Shown in pieces: positions 8,304 through 16,546 of a stretch of DNA of 64,000 bases (its first letter is position 1; every line of letters begins with the position of its first letter). The notes beneath the pieces were generated by a model that worked only from the letters and a program-made list of their open reading frames with translations, was not told the origin of the DNA and made no database searches. The position numbers and the translations under genes were made by a program. Source of the DNA: Microbacterium capsulatum (GTDB taxonomy: Bacteria > Actinomycetota > Actinomycetes > Actinomycetales > Microbacteriaceae); the NCBI RefSeq assembly GCF_030865425.1, contig NZ_JAVFCB010000003.1, forward strand, positions 62,001 to 126,000, read 5' to 3'.

Positions 8304-8395
8304 GGGAGCTGCCTGGGCGGGCGGGCGGGAGCTGCCTGGGCGGGCGGGCGGGAGCTGCCTGGGCGGGCGGGCGGGAGCGGCCTGGGCAGGCGGGC
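8304..8395. repeat. Tandem array of a 23-bp G-rich unit (about 4 copies)
   Basis: CGGGCGGGAGCTGCCTGGGCGGG is repeated in tandem; the last copy has diverged (AGCGGCC, GGCAGG). It contains many GGG runs and could form G-quadruplex structures. It lies directly upstream of the exonuclease III promoter. Confidence 0.75.
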
Positions 8396-8442
8396 CCGAG
8401 CGGGGAGCCGTCCGACGGCGGGGCGATGTCCCCGGTCGCCCG

Positions 8443-8448
8443 TAGGCT
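8443..8448 (+). promoter_or_regulatory. Predicted -10 box (TAGGCT) of exonuclease III, leaderless
   Basis: The box is identical to that at 702-707, and the gap to the ATG at 8455 is again exactly 6 nt. Confidence 0.6.
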
Positions 8449-8454
8449 GGATCC

Positions 8455-9300
8455 ATGCGCCTGGCCACCTGGAACGTCAACTCCATCCGCACCCGCGTCG
8501 CCCGCACCGTCGAGTTCGCCGTGCGCGAGGACATCGACGTGCTGGCCATGCAGGAGATCAAGTGCAAGCCGGAGCAGTTCCCGTACGGCCCGTTCGAGGA
8601 CGCCGGCTACCACGTCGAGGTGCACGGCCTGAACCAGTGGAACGGCGTCGCGATCGCGAGCCGTGAGCCGATCACCGACGTCCGCCACGCGTTCGACGGC
8701 ATGCCCGGCTTCGCGAAGGGCCACGAGGGCCCGAACGCGCCGCAGGAGGCGCGCGCGATCGGCGCGATGATCAACGGCGTGCGAGTGTGGAGCCTGTACG
8801 TGCCGAACGGCCGGTCGCTCGGCGACCCTCACCTCGCCTACAAGCTGCACTGGCTCGAGGCGCTGCGCACCGCGACCGCGGCCGAGCTCGCCGCGTCGCC
8901 CGGCCTGCCGCTCGCCCTCGTCGGCGACTTCAACATCATCCCGTTCGACCACGACAACGGCGATCCCGACATCGTCGTGGGCACGTCCACGCACGTCTCG
9001 CCGGAGGAGCGCGCGGCGTTCTTCTCCCTGGAGTCCGCCGGCGTGCACGACGTCGTGCGCCCGATCCTGCCCGAGGGCTACACCTACTGGGATTACCAGC
9101 GCCTGAAGTTCCCCCGCAATGAGGGGATCCGGATCGACTTCGTGCTCGGCTCGAAGGCCTTCGGCGATGCCGTGCAGGGTGCCGCGATCCACCGCAACGA
9201 GCGCAAGGGCGAGCAGCCCAGCGACCACGTCCCCGTGGTCGTCGACCTGAACCTCGCGGGGACCGCCGAGGACGACGACCTGCCGATGATCTTCGCCTGA
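8455..9300 (+). CDS. xth: Exodeoxyribonuclease III (AP endonuclease family)
   Basis: A 281-residue enzyme of the endonuclease/exonuclease/phosphatase fold that cuts DNA at abasic sites and degrades 3' ends in base-excision repair. All family motifs are present: MRLATWNVNSIRTR, MQEIKCKPEQFP (metal-binding Glu), SLYVPNG, LVGDFNIIPFDHDN (Asp/Asn), RIDFVLGS and SDHVPVVVDL (catalytic Asp-His). The mRNA is probably leaderless. The HAD gene starts 2 nt after its stop, so the two are co-transcribed. Confidence 0.92.
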   Translation: MRLATWNVNSIRTRVARTVEFAVREDIDVLAMQEIKCKPEQFPYGPFEDAGYHVEVHGLNQWNGVAIASREPITDVRHAFDGMPGFAKGHEGPNAPQEARAIGAMINGVRVWSLYVPNGRSLGDPHLAYKLHWLEALRTATAAELAASPGLPLALVGDFNIIPFDHDNGDPDIVVGTSTHVSPEERAAFFSLESAGVHDVVRPILPEGYTYWDYQRLKFPRNEGIRIDFVLGSKAFGDAVQGAAIHRNERKGEQPSDHVPVVVDLNLAGTAEDDDLPMIFA

Positions 9301-9302
9301 CC

Positions 9303-10202
9303 ATGACCGACGTCTCGGCCCTCCCTGCGGATCCCTCGGTCCGCGGGTCCGCCGACCCCGGACGCGGGCGCGCCGCCGAGGCGCAGGGCGCGGCGATCCG
9401 CCTCATCGCCACCGACCTCGACGGCACGCTGCTCGACGAGACCGGCCACGTGACCGCGCGCACCCGTGCCGCTCTCGACGCCGCCCGGGTCGCCGGGATC
9501 GTCGTCGTGCCGGTCACGGCGCGGCAGCCGATCGGGTTGCGCGCGATCTCGGAGGAGGCCGGCTTCGACGGCTGGGCGCTGTGCGGCAACGGCGCGTACG
9601 CGATCCACCTGACGACGCAGGAGCGGCTGTTCGCCGAGGAGATCGCGGTGCCGGTGCAGCAGCGGATCGCGCGCGAACTGGCGGAGCGGATCCCGGATCT
9701 GCTGTACGCGAGCGTGCGCGAGGCCGGCGAGGTCTTCGTCGCGCAGGAGGGCTACGCCGAGGTCGCGGCGCACGGCGACCACAAGCGCGACCCCGCGACG
9801 ATGGGCGCCGTCCCGCTCGACGAGGTGCTGGCGGCGCCGAGCCTGAAGCTCGTGATCCGGCACCGGACGATCCCGACGACGGAGGTCTTCGCGACGCTCG
9901 GCGAGCTGGATCCGACCGGCTTCGAGGCGACGCTCTCCGGCGCCCCGTTCGTCGAGGTCATGGCCGAGGGCGTCACGAAGGCGACCGGGCTCGCTCAGCT
10001 GTGCGGGAGCCTCGGCATCGACTCGTCCGAGGTGCTCGCGTTCGGCGACGCGCTCAACGACGTCGCCATGCTTCGGTGGGCCGGCCGCAGCGTCGCCATG
10101 GCGAACGCCGAGCCCGATGCCCTCGCCGCCGCGACCGAGGTCACGCTCTCGAGCGCGGAGGACGGCGTGGCCGCCGTGCTCGAACGACTGCTGGCGGGCT
10201 GA
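9303..10202 (+). CDS. Cof-type HAD-IIB family phosphatase
   Basis: A 299-residue cytoplasmic hydrolase. Motif I (ATDLDGTLLDE) is near residue 39, motif II is PVTARQP, and the C-terminal motif IV is AFGDALNDVAML, with K in GVTKATGL as motif III. The large cap between motifs II and III is of the IIB (Cof/YbiV) type, which acts on sugar phosphates, nucleotides or PLP/flavin phosphates. The substrate is not predictable. The first ~30 residues before the domain are poorly conserved in type, so a later start is possible, but this ATG is 2 nt behind the xth stop and fits coupling. Confidence 0.8.
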   Translation: MTDVSALPADPSVRGSADPGRGRAAEAQGAAIRLIATDLDGTLLDETGHVTARTRAALDAARVAGIVVVPVTARQPIGLRAISEEAGFDGWALCGNGAYAIHLTTQERLFAEEIAVPVQQRIARELAERIPDLLYASVREAGEVFVAQEGYAEVAAHGDHKRDPATMGAVPLDEVLAAPSLKLVIRHRTIPTTEVFATLGELDPTGFEATLSGAPFVEVMAEGVTKATGLAQLCGSLGIDSSEVLAFGDALNDVAMLRWAGRSVAMANAEPDALAAATEVTLSSAEDGVAAVLERLLAG

Positions 10203-10239
10203 CCGGGGTCAGTCCGCCAGCAGTCGGCGCGGCCCGGGC

Positions 10240-11367
10240 TCAGGCCCGGCGGCGGGCGCGGATCAGCGCGGTTCCGAGCAGCAGCATGATCGCGGCCGCG
10301 ATGACGGCGAACACCGGGATCTCGGAGCCGGTCTCGGCGAGCGTCGCCGCTGCCGAGCCGGTGCCCTGGCTGTTTCCGCCCTGTCCGCCCTGACCCTGGT
10401 CGCCCTGCGCGGGGTCGCCGGCTGCGGGCGCCGCGGCGACGGTGAGCGGAATGCTGCCGTCGAGGGTGGAGGAGACGCCGGTGAGCACGATCTGGTGCGT
10501 GCCGACCGCGGTGTCCGCGGGGATCGTCACCGTCGCCGAGACGGAACCGTCAGAAGCGGCGGTGACCGTCGCGAGCGTGACCGGCGTGGAGTGCAGGACG
10601 ATCCCGACCGACTCCCCCTGCACGAAACCGGACCCGGTCACCGTGATCGTGTCGCCGGGGTGGACCGTGCCGGTGGACAGTGCGACGGGCGCGTGCATGC
10701 GCGTCATGTCGAAGTCGGCGCCGGTCCTGGGCTCCTCCGCGGTGACCGTGACCGTCGTCGCACCGGCCTCGGTGCTCGAGTGGTCGAAGTACTGCGGCTC
10801 CACGACCGGGAACTCATCTCCCTTGGCGACGAGCGTGTAGGTGCCCGCCGGCACGCTCAGATGGTAGGTGCCGTCCTGCCAGGCCCAGGCCATCGCGACG
10901 AACTCGCCGTTCGCCCAGGCCTCGACGCGAGCGCGGTGGAAGGGCGCGCCGTCCACCCGGATCGTTCCGGAGATCGAGGCGACGGGTGCCAGCACGGCGT
11001 CGATGCCCGTCGTCGTCTCACCGACGACCACGGTGACGGGCGTGCCGGCGTTCCAGGTGGAAGCGCCGTGCCAGTACTGCGTGATGTAGTCTTCCGAGCT
11101 CTGGGCGAACGTGACCTTGTAGTCTCCGGGCGCAAGTCCGTCGATCGTGTACGTCCCGTCCGCGCCCGTGACAGCCCACCGGGGCCCTGCCGACACGGTG
11201 ATGCCGGCGACGGGCAGACTGTCCGACGAGCGGGTGACGGTCCCGCTGATGGATCCGGTCGTGAAGTCCGCATGCGCGGCTCCTGCGCCGGCGAAGATGA
11301 GCGCGGCGGCGAGCAGCGCGGTCAGCGCGCTCTTCCATCCGCGGCGTCCGGGCGTGCGTGTGGGCAT
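10240..11367 (-). CDS. Secreted surface protein with carboxypeptidase-regulatory-like repeats and LAETG sorting signal
   Basis: A 375-residue protein. A signal peptide (positive start, hydrophobic LTALLAAALIFAGAGAA, cut after AHA) is followed by two carboxypeptidase-regulatory-like beta domains (GSISGTVTRSSDSLPVAG, then ASISGTIRVDGAPFHRA) and an IPT/Ig-like domain (about 230-310). A Gly/Gln-rich linker leads to LAETG, a hydrophobic helix and RARRRA, a complete cell-wall sorting signal. LAxTG is the motif known for class E sortases of high-GC actinobacteria. No sortase gene is in the window. A paralogue lies just upstream on the same strand. RBS GAGGGGG precedes the ATG. Confidence 0.82.
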   Translation of the reverse strand: MPTRTPGRRGWKSALTALLAAALIFAGAGAAHADFTTGSISGTVTRSSDSLPVAGITVSAGPRWAVTGADGTYTIDGLAPGDYKVTFAQSSEDYITQYWHGASTWNAGTPVTVVVGETTTGIDAVLAPVASISGTIRVDGAPFHRARVEAWANGEFVAMAWAWQDGTYHLSVPAGTYTLVAKGDEFPVVEPQYFDHSSTEAGATTVTVTAEEPRTGADFDMTRMHAPVALSTGTVHPGDTITVTGSGFVQGESVGIVLHSTPVTLATVTAASDGSVSATVTIPADTAVGTHQIVLTGVSSTLDGSIPLTVAAAPAAGDPAQGDQGQGGQGGNSQGTGSAAATLAETGSEIPVFAVIAAAIMLLLGTALIRARRRA

Positions 11368-11449
11368 CGTTGTCCCCCTCGAGTGAATGGCCGCCCCGTC
11401 GTCGGGCGTCAGCCGAACCCGGTCCCCCCGGGCACGGATTCACACTAGT

Positions 11450-11455
11450 ACCATA
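11450..11455 (-). promoter_or_regulatory. Possible -10 box (TATGGT) of the LAETG surface-protein gene
   Basis: TATGGT on the minus strand lies in the only AT-rich part of the intergenic region, about 80 nt upstream of the ATG. No convincing -35 box is seen. Confidence 0.35.
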
Positions 11456-11561
11456 GGTTTCTCCCAGCAAAGTCTGAGGGAGATGTCGTTGCAGTCACGT
11501 CCCGGACTCCGAGCACCGGACTCCGGGCACCACGACGTCGGCCGCCCCGCATCGACACCCG

Positions 11562-12836
11562 TCAGGCGTGAGCGGCCGGGGTCGGCACGGACTCCTCGTC
11601 CGGGGAGACGACCGTGACGCGAGCGCTGCCGGCGACTCCGGAGAACGATCCGGTGAGGCCGATCACGTGCTCGCCGGCTTCCGTGTCCGCCGGGATCACG
11701 GCCGCGGCCGAGACGATTCCACCCTCCCCCGCCTCGACCGTCGCGAGGGTCAGCGCCTCATCGAGCGTGACCGTGACGCGCTCTCCGCCCGGGAATCCGG
11801 ATCCCGTGACCTCGACCGCATCCCCGGGCCGGACCGTCGACGACGACAGCACGACGGTGGGCGGGCTCGGATCGAGATCGAAGTCCGCGCGGCACGGCAC
11901 CCCGGCCACGGTCGCCACCAGCGAGGCCGCGCCCGCGGCCGCCGTGCGGCCGGAGTACGGCGCTGCGACCGCCGGAAGACGCCCGCCCCGGGCGACCAGG
12001 CTGTACGTGCCCTCGGGGACGGTCAGGCGATAGCTGCCGTCCTTCCGGGCCCACGCCAGTGCGACCCGTTCGCCGTCCGTCCACGCCTCGACGCAGGCGG
12101 TCGGGCAGGGGGCGCCGCCCGCGCGGATCGTCCCGGTGATCGTGGCGGTCGACGCCAGACGGGCGTCCAGCCCGTGCATCGCGCTGCCGGCGGCGACGAC
12201 GACGGGGATCGCGTTGCCCGCGGCGACCACTCCCGGCCAGTACTCGTTGCAGGTGAGCGGATCGAGCGAGTCGAAGAACACGGTGTACTCGCCGGGGCGC
12301 ACCTGCAGCAGGTAGGAGCCGTCGTCGCGGATCGCGGCACGGAACGAGCCGCTCGCGCCGCGCGCGGTGACCGATCCGCGCACCGGCGCTCCATCCGCGG
12401 CCCGGCGCACGGAGCCGGCGAGGAAGCCGCCCGCCTGGAGCGCGGCGTCGATCCCTGGCACCGTCTCGCCCGCGACGACGCGGACCGGGCTGCCCCTCCA
12501 TGGCTCGGCCGCCCCGTTCCAGTACTGCCCGATCCAGTCCGAGGACTCGTGGGCGAAGGACACGGTCCAGCCCTCGGCGACGAGGCCCTCGATCGTGTAC
12601 GAGCCGTCGGCGGCCGTGCGGACGGACGCCGACATCCCCGTGCCCGGAAGAGCCGCACGCACGGCGACGCCCTCGAGGGGGGAACCGTCCGCGGCGCCGG
12701 TGACGACCCCGCTGATGGACCCGGTGGTCCAGGAGTGGTCGGCGTGCGATGCCTTCTCCCGGGTCAGGAGCCGGGAGAGCGAAAGCAGGGCACCGGGCGC
12801 GCTTCTGCGACCGGCGGACGACGCACGTGCGCTCAT
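11562..12836 (-). CDS. Paralogous surface-type protein lacking the wall anchor
   Basis: A 424-residue paralogue of the neighbouring LAETG protein: same GSISGVVTGAADGSPLEG start, three regulatory-like beta domains (about 35-240) and an IPT/Ig-like domain with GDAVEVTGSGFPGGERV. It differs at both ends. The N-terminus (APGALLSLSRLLTREKASHADH) aligns with the signal peptide of the paralogue but contains charged residues in the core, so export is doubtful. The C-terminus stops after VTVVSPDEESVPTPAAHA with no LAxTG or membrane helix. It could be a soluble secreted protein or a decaying duplicate. Extra Cys pairs (TCNEYW, CPTAC) suggest an extracellular fold. Confidence 0.65.
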   Translation of the reverse strand: MSARASSAGRRSAPGALLSLSRLLTREKASHADHSWTTGSISGVVTGAADGSPLEGVAVRAALPGTGMSASVRTAADGSYTIEGLVAEGWTVSFAHESSDWIGQYWNGAAEPWRGSPVRVVAGETVPGIDAALQAGGFLAGSVRRAADGAPVRGSVTARGASGSFRAAIRDDGSYLLQVRPGEYTVFFDSLDPLTCNEYWPGVVAAGNAIPVVVAAGSAMHGLDARLASTATITGTIRAGGAPCPTACVEAWTDGERVALAWARKDGSYRLTVPEGTYSLVARGGRLPAVAAPYSGRTAAAGAASLVATVAGVPCRADFDLDPSPPTVVLSSSTVRPGDAVEVTGSGFPGGERVTVTLDEALTLATVEAGEGGIVSAAAVIPADTEAGEHVIGLTGSFSGVAGSARVTVVSPDEESVPTPAAHA

Positions 12837-12904
12837 CCGCCTCCGTTCATCGGGTCAACGGCCGCGCTCGTCCCTCAAGCCGGCCGGAGCCTGATCGAGC
12901 CCAG

Positions 12905-12985
12905 GCGCACATCAATATATCGCGGCGAGTCGTTGTCGCATACAGAATGAATACCGATATAGGGATCCGTGTAACACACAGGTCC
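12905..12985 (-). promoter_or_regulatory. AT-rich promoter region of the paralogous surface-type gene
   Basis: The stretch CATCAATATATCG...ACAGAATGAATACCGATATAGG is far more AT-rich than its surroundings and lies 70-150 nt before the start codon at 12836. A promoter is expected here, but no unique -10/-35 pair can be fixed. Confidence 0.35.
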
Positions 12986-13006
12986 CCGCTCGCCCGCCGC
13001 GAGCGC

Positions 13007-13630
13007 TCAGCCGCCCATGATCCCCGTCGTCGGCTCGCCCGGCAGCGGGGCGTAGCGCAGCAGCAGCGTGCTGCCATCACCGCTCTCAGCGTGCACCAGC
13101 TGCATGTTGGCGGGGCGTGCGCCGTCCGGGAACACCTTCTTGCCCTGGCCCAGCACGATCGGGTACACCCACAGCTGCAGCTCGTCGTAGAGCTGCTCGG
13201 CGAGCAGGGTCTGCACGAAGCCGACGCTGCCGATCACGTGGACGTCCTGATGCCTCTCGCGCATCCCGGCGATCTCGGCCGCCAGGTCGTCGCCCACCCG
13301 CGTGCTGCCCTGCCAGCCGAGCTCGATCCCGGCGTCGCGCGACGCGACGTATTTCGGCACGCGGTTGAAGAGCTGCCCGATGAACCCCTCCGGCCCGGTC
13401 GTGTGCTCCGGCCAGTAACCCGCGAAGATGTCGTAGGTGCGCCGGCCGAGCAGCAGCGCGTCGAGGGTCTGCATGCCCTCGGTCACGCTGCGCATGACGG
13501 CCTGGCTGGGCAGAGTCGCCTGCCAGCCCCCGAAGCGGAAGCCGTCGGAGGTGTCCTCGTCCGGACCGCCCGGCGCCTGGGCGACGCCGTCCAGAGTGGT
13601 GAACAGGTCGATGATGATGCGTCCGGTCAT
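13007..13630 (-). CDS. Dihydrofolate-reductase-like (RibD C-terminal) family protein
   Basis: A 207-residue protein with MTGRIIIDLFTTLDGVAQAPGG at the start, LLGRRTYDIFAGYWP in the middle and DVHVIGSVGFVQTLLAEQLYDELQLWVYPIVLGQGKKVF near the end. This is the RibD-C/DHFR-like fold that binds NADPH. Family members of this size are usually uncharacterised reductases next to HxlR or SRPBCC genes. ATG 13630 has GGAG 6 nt upstream. It lies 20 nt behind the HxlR gene and is the last gene of that operon. Confidence 0.85.
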   Translation of the reverse strand: MTGRIIIDLFTTLDGVAQAPGGPDEDTSDGFRFGGWQATLPSQAVMRSVTEGMQTLDALLLGRRTYDIFAGYWPEHTTGPEGFIGQLFNRVPKYVASRDAGIELGWQGSTRVGDDLAAEIAGMRERHQDVHVIGSVGFVQTLLAEQLYDELQLWVYPIVLGQGKKVFPDGARPANMQLVHAESGDGSTLLLRYAPLPGEPTTGIMGG

Positions 13631-13650
13631 GATGTGAGCTCCTTCACGCG

Positions 13651-14382
13651 TTATCCGGTCATCGCTGCATTCGAAGCATCTCTCGCGGATCCCGGCGCGT
13701 CCAGACCGGCGACCGGATCGATGTGGAACACGCGGGCGAAGACGTCCAGGATCCGCTCCTCCCCCCGCACGACGGCGACGAGATCCTGCGCGATCGCCTC
13801 GGCAGGGGTGACCTCGCCGCCGATCAGGCGACGGATGCCGGGGCCGGCGACGAGCACGGCCTCGGCCTCCCCTGCCGGCAGCACCCCTCCCACGGGCGGC
13901 GCGGGCGGCGCGAGCTGCGCCACCGCGAGCGCGCCGTCGCGCACGATCGCCCGCAGCGCCACGTCGCCGACGTGCAGCTCGACGTCGAGCCGCTCGGCCG
14001 CCTCCGGCCGGAACGCGGTGCGCAGCGCCATGGTGAGCGAGTCGGGCGTGACGACGTCGCCCTCGTCCGGATCGCCCATCGCCTGGAACCCCCAGCGCCC
14101 GAGAGCGAGGACGATCGGCTCGAGCGCCCGACCGTACGGGGTCAGCTCGTAGACCAGGCCGCAGCCGAGCAGCGGCACCCGGCGCACCACGCCGCCCTCC
14201 TGCAGCTCCTTCAGTCTCGTGGACAGGATGTTCGTCGGGATCCGCGGCAGTCCCTGCTTCAGATCCGTGTACCGGCGCGGCCCGACGAGCAGATCGCGCA
14301 CGATGAGCAGCGCCCACCGCTCGCCGATCAGCTCGACGGCGGTGGTGACGCCGCAGTACTGGCCGTAGCTGCGCGCGGCCAT
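13651..14382 (-). CDS. HxlR-family transcriptional regulator
   Basis: A 243-residue protein. Residues 1-100 form an HxlR winged helix: YGQYCGVTTAVELIGERWALLIVRDLLVGPRRYTDLKQGLPRIPTNILSTRLKEL. The conserved Cys10 is the thiol many HxlR proteins use for sensing electrophiles or oxidants. The C-terminal ~130 residues form a second domain of the SCP2/sterol-carrier-like type found in long HxlR proteins. It is in an operon with a VOC protein and a DHFR-like reductase, and the CAAGCTTG-type palindromes upstream of that operon are its probable binding sites. Confidence 0.85.
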   Translation of the reverse strand: MAARSYGQYCGVTTAVELIGERWALLIVRDLLVGPRRYTDLKQGLPRIPTNILSTRLKELQEGGVVRRVPLLGCGLVYELTPYGRALEPIVLALGRWGFQAMGDPDEGDVVTPDSLTMALRTAFRPEAAERLDVELHVGDVALRAIVRDGALAVAQLAPPAPPVGGVLPAGEAEAVLVAGPGIRRLIGGEVTPAEAIAQDLVAVVRGEERILDVFARVFHIDPVAGLDAPGSARDASNAAMTG

Positions 14383-14412
14383 CTCAGATCCGTCCCCTCG
14401 TCCCGGCGCGGC

Positions 14413-14856
14413 TCAGGACTGCACGCCCGCCTGCTCGGCCATGTACGCCTCCGGGCCGACCTCGGCCGCCCGCGGCTCCATGAACAGGAAGCCGAGCGAG
14501 TTGCCGTCCGGGTCGTTCAGGTCGCGCGAGTACATGAAGCCGTAGTCCTGCGCGGGCCGCGGCTCGGCGCCGCCGGCGGCGAGGCCCTTCGCCATGATCG
14601 CGTCGACGTCCTCGCGGGAGTCGCGGCTGAACGCGACCGAGACCTGCAGCGTCCGGGTCGGATCCGCGATCGGCAGGTCGGTGAAGGTCGAGAAGAACTC
14701 GCGCGTGATCACCATGAAGTAGACGTTCTCGTCCCACACGACGCACGCGCCGTTGTCGTCCGTGAACTGGGGATTGAGCTCGCATCCGAGCGCCGTGTAG
14801 AAGGCCTTGGCACGGTCGAGGTCGGTGGTGGGCAGGTTGACGAACACGTTGGTCAC
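14413..14856 (-). CDS. VOC (glyoxalase/bleomycin-resistance-like) family protein
   Basis: A 147-residue protein with the two beta-alpha-beta-beta-beta modules of the vicinal-oxygen-chelate fold: FVNLPTTDLDRAKAFYTALGC and, in the second half, YGFMYSRDLNDPDGNSLGFLFMEP. It is of the small PhnB/lactoylglutathione-lyase-like type with no known substrate. I chose GTG 14856 because AGAGGAG lies 7 nt before it and nothing upstream fits. First gene of the VOC-hxlR-DHFR-like operon. Confidence 0.83.
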   Translation of the reverse strand: MTNVFVNLPTTDLDRAKAFYTALGCELNPQFTDDNGACVVWDENVYFMVITREFFSTFTDLPIADPTRTLQVSVAFSRDSREDVDAIMAKGLAAGGAEPRPAQDYGFMYSRDLNDPDGNSLGFLFMEPRAAEVGPEAYMAEQAGVQS

Positions 14857-14900
14857 GATGACTCCTCTGTCGGTGGGCCCTGTGCTCGGGTCCGTTGGGT

Positions 14901-14941
14901 CAAGCTTGTAAAAAGCAAGCTTGCTTGTCAATAGCAAGTTT
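14901..14941. promoter_or_regulatory. Palindromic operator cluster before the VOC-hxlR operon
   Basis: CAAGCTTG at 14901-14908, the perfect 14-bp palindrome AAGCAAGCTTGCTT at 14913-14926, and AGCAAGTTTG starting at 14933 form repeated CAAGC half-sites in an AT-rich stretch 45-85 nt upstream of the first gene. This is the layout of an autoregulated HxlR operator and probably overlaps the promoter. Confidence 0.6.
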
Positions 14942-14962
14942 GCCCGCGGGATCCGTTGTTGG

Positions 14963-15118
14963 GGAGATGGAAATCGCTGCGCGGGATCGGCTGGGAGCGG
15001 CGGAATCCACCTCTGAGGATCCGGAGCCCGCGCTGGGGATGGAAAACGTCGCTCCCGCCGCGCCCGGAGCGGCGGAATCCATCCGCGAGTCGTCGGAGCG
15101 ACGGTTTCCAACTCCCGC
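14963..15118. repeat. Diverged copies of the family A hairpin
   Basis: Two full units (14963-15013 and 15035-15084) begin GGRGATGGAAA and end GAGCGGCGGAATCCAYC, and a half unit (GGAGCGACGGTTTCCAACTCC) follows at about 15094-15116. They are the same family as the 73-bp array at 436-633 but are spaced differently. The rest of the 14857-15235 gap holds the HxlR operator and the histidine kinase promoter. Confidence 0.65.
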
Positions 15119-15223
15119 GACTGGCCGTCGCGAGGAAGCGCACCGGGCCGGATCCGCTGCGCGGGGACCGGCCACCGGTCCGGATCCGCCCTGCGGGGGA
15201 TGCCGCCCCGGATCCGCCCGTCC

Positions 15224-15229
15224 TACGGT
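15224..15229 (+). promoter_or_regulatory. Predicted -10 box (TACGGT) of the histidine kinase gene
   Basis: The box lies exactly 6 nt before the ATG at 15236. A purine-rich GGAGGA also sits directly against the ATG, too close to act as a Shine-Dalgarno sequence. Confidence 0.55.
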
Positions 15230-15235
15230 GGAGGA

Positions 15236-16546
15236 ATGCCGTTCACCCGCACGCCGACTCCGCGCGACCTGCGCCAGGACCTGATCCTCGCCGCCGTCCT
15301 GCTCGTGGGCGGGGTGCTCAGCGCGGGGCTGTCGTCGATCGCGAAGGTCTACGGCTCGCAGCAGGCGGCGCTGTGGACGGCGATCCCCTACGTGCTGGTC
15401 ATCACCGCGGCGCTCTCGCTGCGCCGGCGCCGGCCGGCCGCGGTCGCCGTGGTGGTCTCGCTCGCGTTCGTGGTCGCCACGGCCGTGCGCGTCCCGGAGA
15501 TCTACGTCGGCAACATCGCGATGTTCATCGCGCTGTACACGGTCGGTGCGTGGATGAACTCGCGCCGCGGCGCCTTCCTCGTGCGCGCGGGCATCATCGT
15601 CGTGATGGCGGTGTGGCTCGTCGTCGAGATGTACCGGCAGGCGATCGAGCAGGCCGCGAAGGCCGACGTCGCCGCGGGCTTCTTCTCGCCGCTCGTCGCG
15701 TTCATGATGCTGCAGGTCATGCTGAACGTGCTGTACTTCGGCGGCGCCTACTACTTCGGCGAGCGCAGCTGGAGCGCGGCCGCGCAGCGCGCCGCCCTCG
15801 AGCAGCGCACCGCCGAGCTCGAGCGCGAACGCGCGCTCAGCGCCGCGCAGGCGGTCGCCCTCGACCGGGTCAGGATCGCCCGCGAGCTGCACGACGTCGT
15901 CGCGCACCACGTGTCGGTCATGGGCGTGCAGGCCGGGGCCGCGCGGATGATGATCCCGGAGGATCCGCAGGCGGCGGCGGATCTCGTCGGCGGGATCGAG
16001 ACGGCCGCGCGCGACGCGATCCGCGACTTCCGCCAGCTGCTGGACACGCTGCGGGCACCCGGCGACGCCGAAGACGGCGCGTCCACGGTCGGGATGGACG
16101 ACATCCCCGCGCTCGTCGAGGCCTCCACGGCCGCGGGCCTGCCCGCGCGACTGCAGGTCTTCGGCGATCCGATCCCGGTGCCCCGGGTGACCGCGGTGAA
16201 CCTGTACCGGATCGCGCAGGAGGCGCTCACCAACGCCCGCCGGCACGCCGGGCCGGACGCCGAGGCGGACGTGCGGATCCGCTACGAGCGGAGCGCTCAG
16301 GGCACGGTCGTCGAGCTCGAGGTCGTGAACACGGGCCGGGTCGTGCCGACGCTGCGGCCCGGGCTCGGCCAGCTCGGCATGCGCGAGCGCGCGGCAGCGT
16401 CGGGCGGCACGATCGAGCTCGTGCCGCGGCCGACCGGAGGCTTCCGGGTGCGCGCGACGGTGCCGCTCGACGCCGCGGGTCCTGCCCTCGCCGGCCCCGA
16501 CCACGCCGCGGCAGCGCCCGCCCCGACCGCCGGAGCCCCCGCATGA
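15236..16546 (+). CDS. Sensor histidine kinase (HisKA_3/NarL-type two-component system)
   Basis: A 436-residue membrane kinase. Five or six hydrophobic segments fill residues 15-185 without a large outside domain. A coiled coil (EQRTAELERERAL) leads to the dimerisation box RIARELHDVVAHHVSVMGVQAG, whose His is the phosphorylation site. A HATPase region follows with NLYRIAQEALTNARRHAG (N box) and GLGQLGMRERAAASGG (G box). With so little outside the membrane it probably senses membrane state or an intramembrane ligand. It overlaps the response regulator gene by 4 nt (ATGA). Confidence 0.93.
   Translation: MPFTRTPTPRDLRQDLILAAVLLVGGVLSAGLSSIAKVYGSQQAALWTAIPYVLVITAALSLRRRRPAAVAVVVSLAFVVATAVRVPEIYVGNIAMFIALYTVGAWMNSRRGAFLVRAGIIVVMAVWLVVEMYRQAIEQAAKADVAAGFFSPLVAFMMLQVMLNVLYFGGAYYFGERSWSAAAQRAALEQRTAELERERALSAAQAVALDRVRIARELHDVVAHHVSVMGVQAGAARMMIPEDPQAAADLVGGIETAARDAIRDFRQLLDTLRAPGDAEDGASTVGMDDIPALVEASTAAGLPARLQVFGDPIPVPRVTAVNLYRIAQEALTNARRHAGPDAEADVRIRYERSAQGTVVELEVVNTGRVVPTLRPGLGQLGMRERAAASGGTIELVPRPTGGFRVRATVPLDAAGPALAGPDHAAAAPAPTAGAPA

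Noticed and set aside
7439..8454. Phage or insertion-sequence remnants around the repeats
   Set aside because: No transposase or integrase-like translation was seen in any frame; the repeats are short hairpins and tandem units.
13007..14317. One long open frame joining the HxlR region and the DHFR-like protein
   Set aside because: The DHFR-like protein has its own ATG and RBS at 13630; the upstream part is an out-of-frame reading of the HxlR gene.
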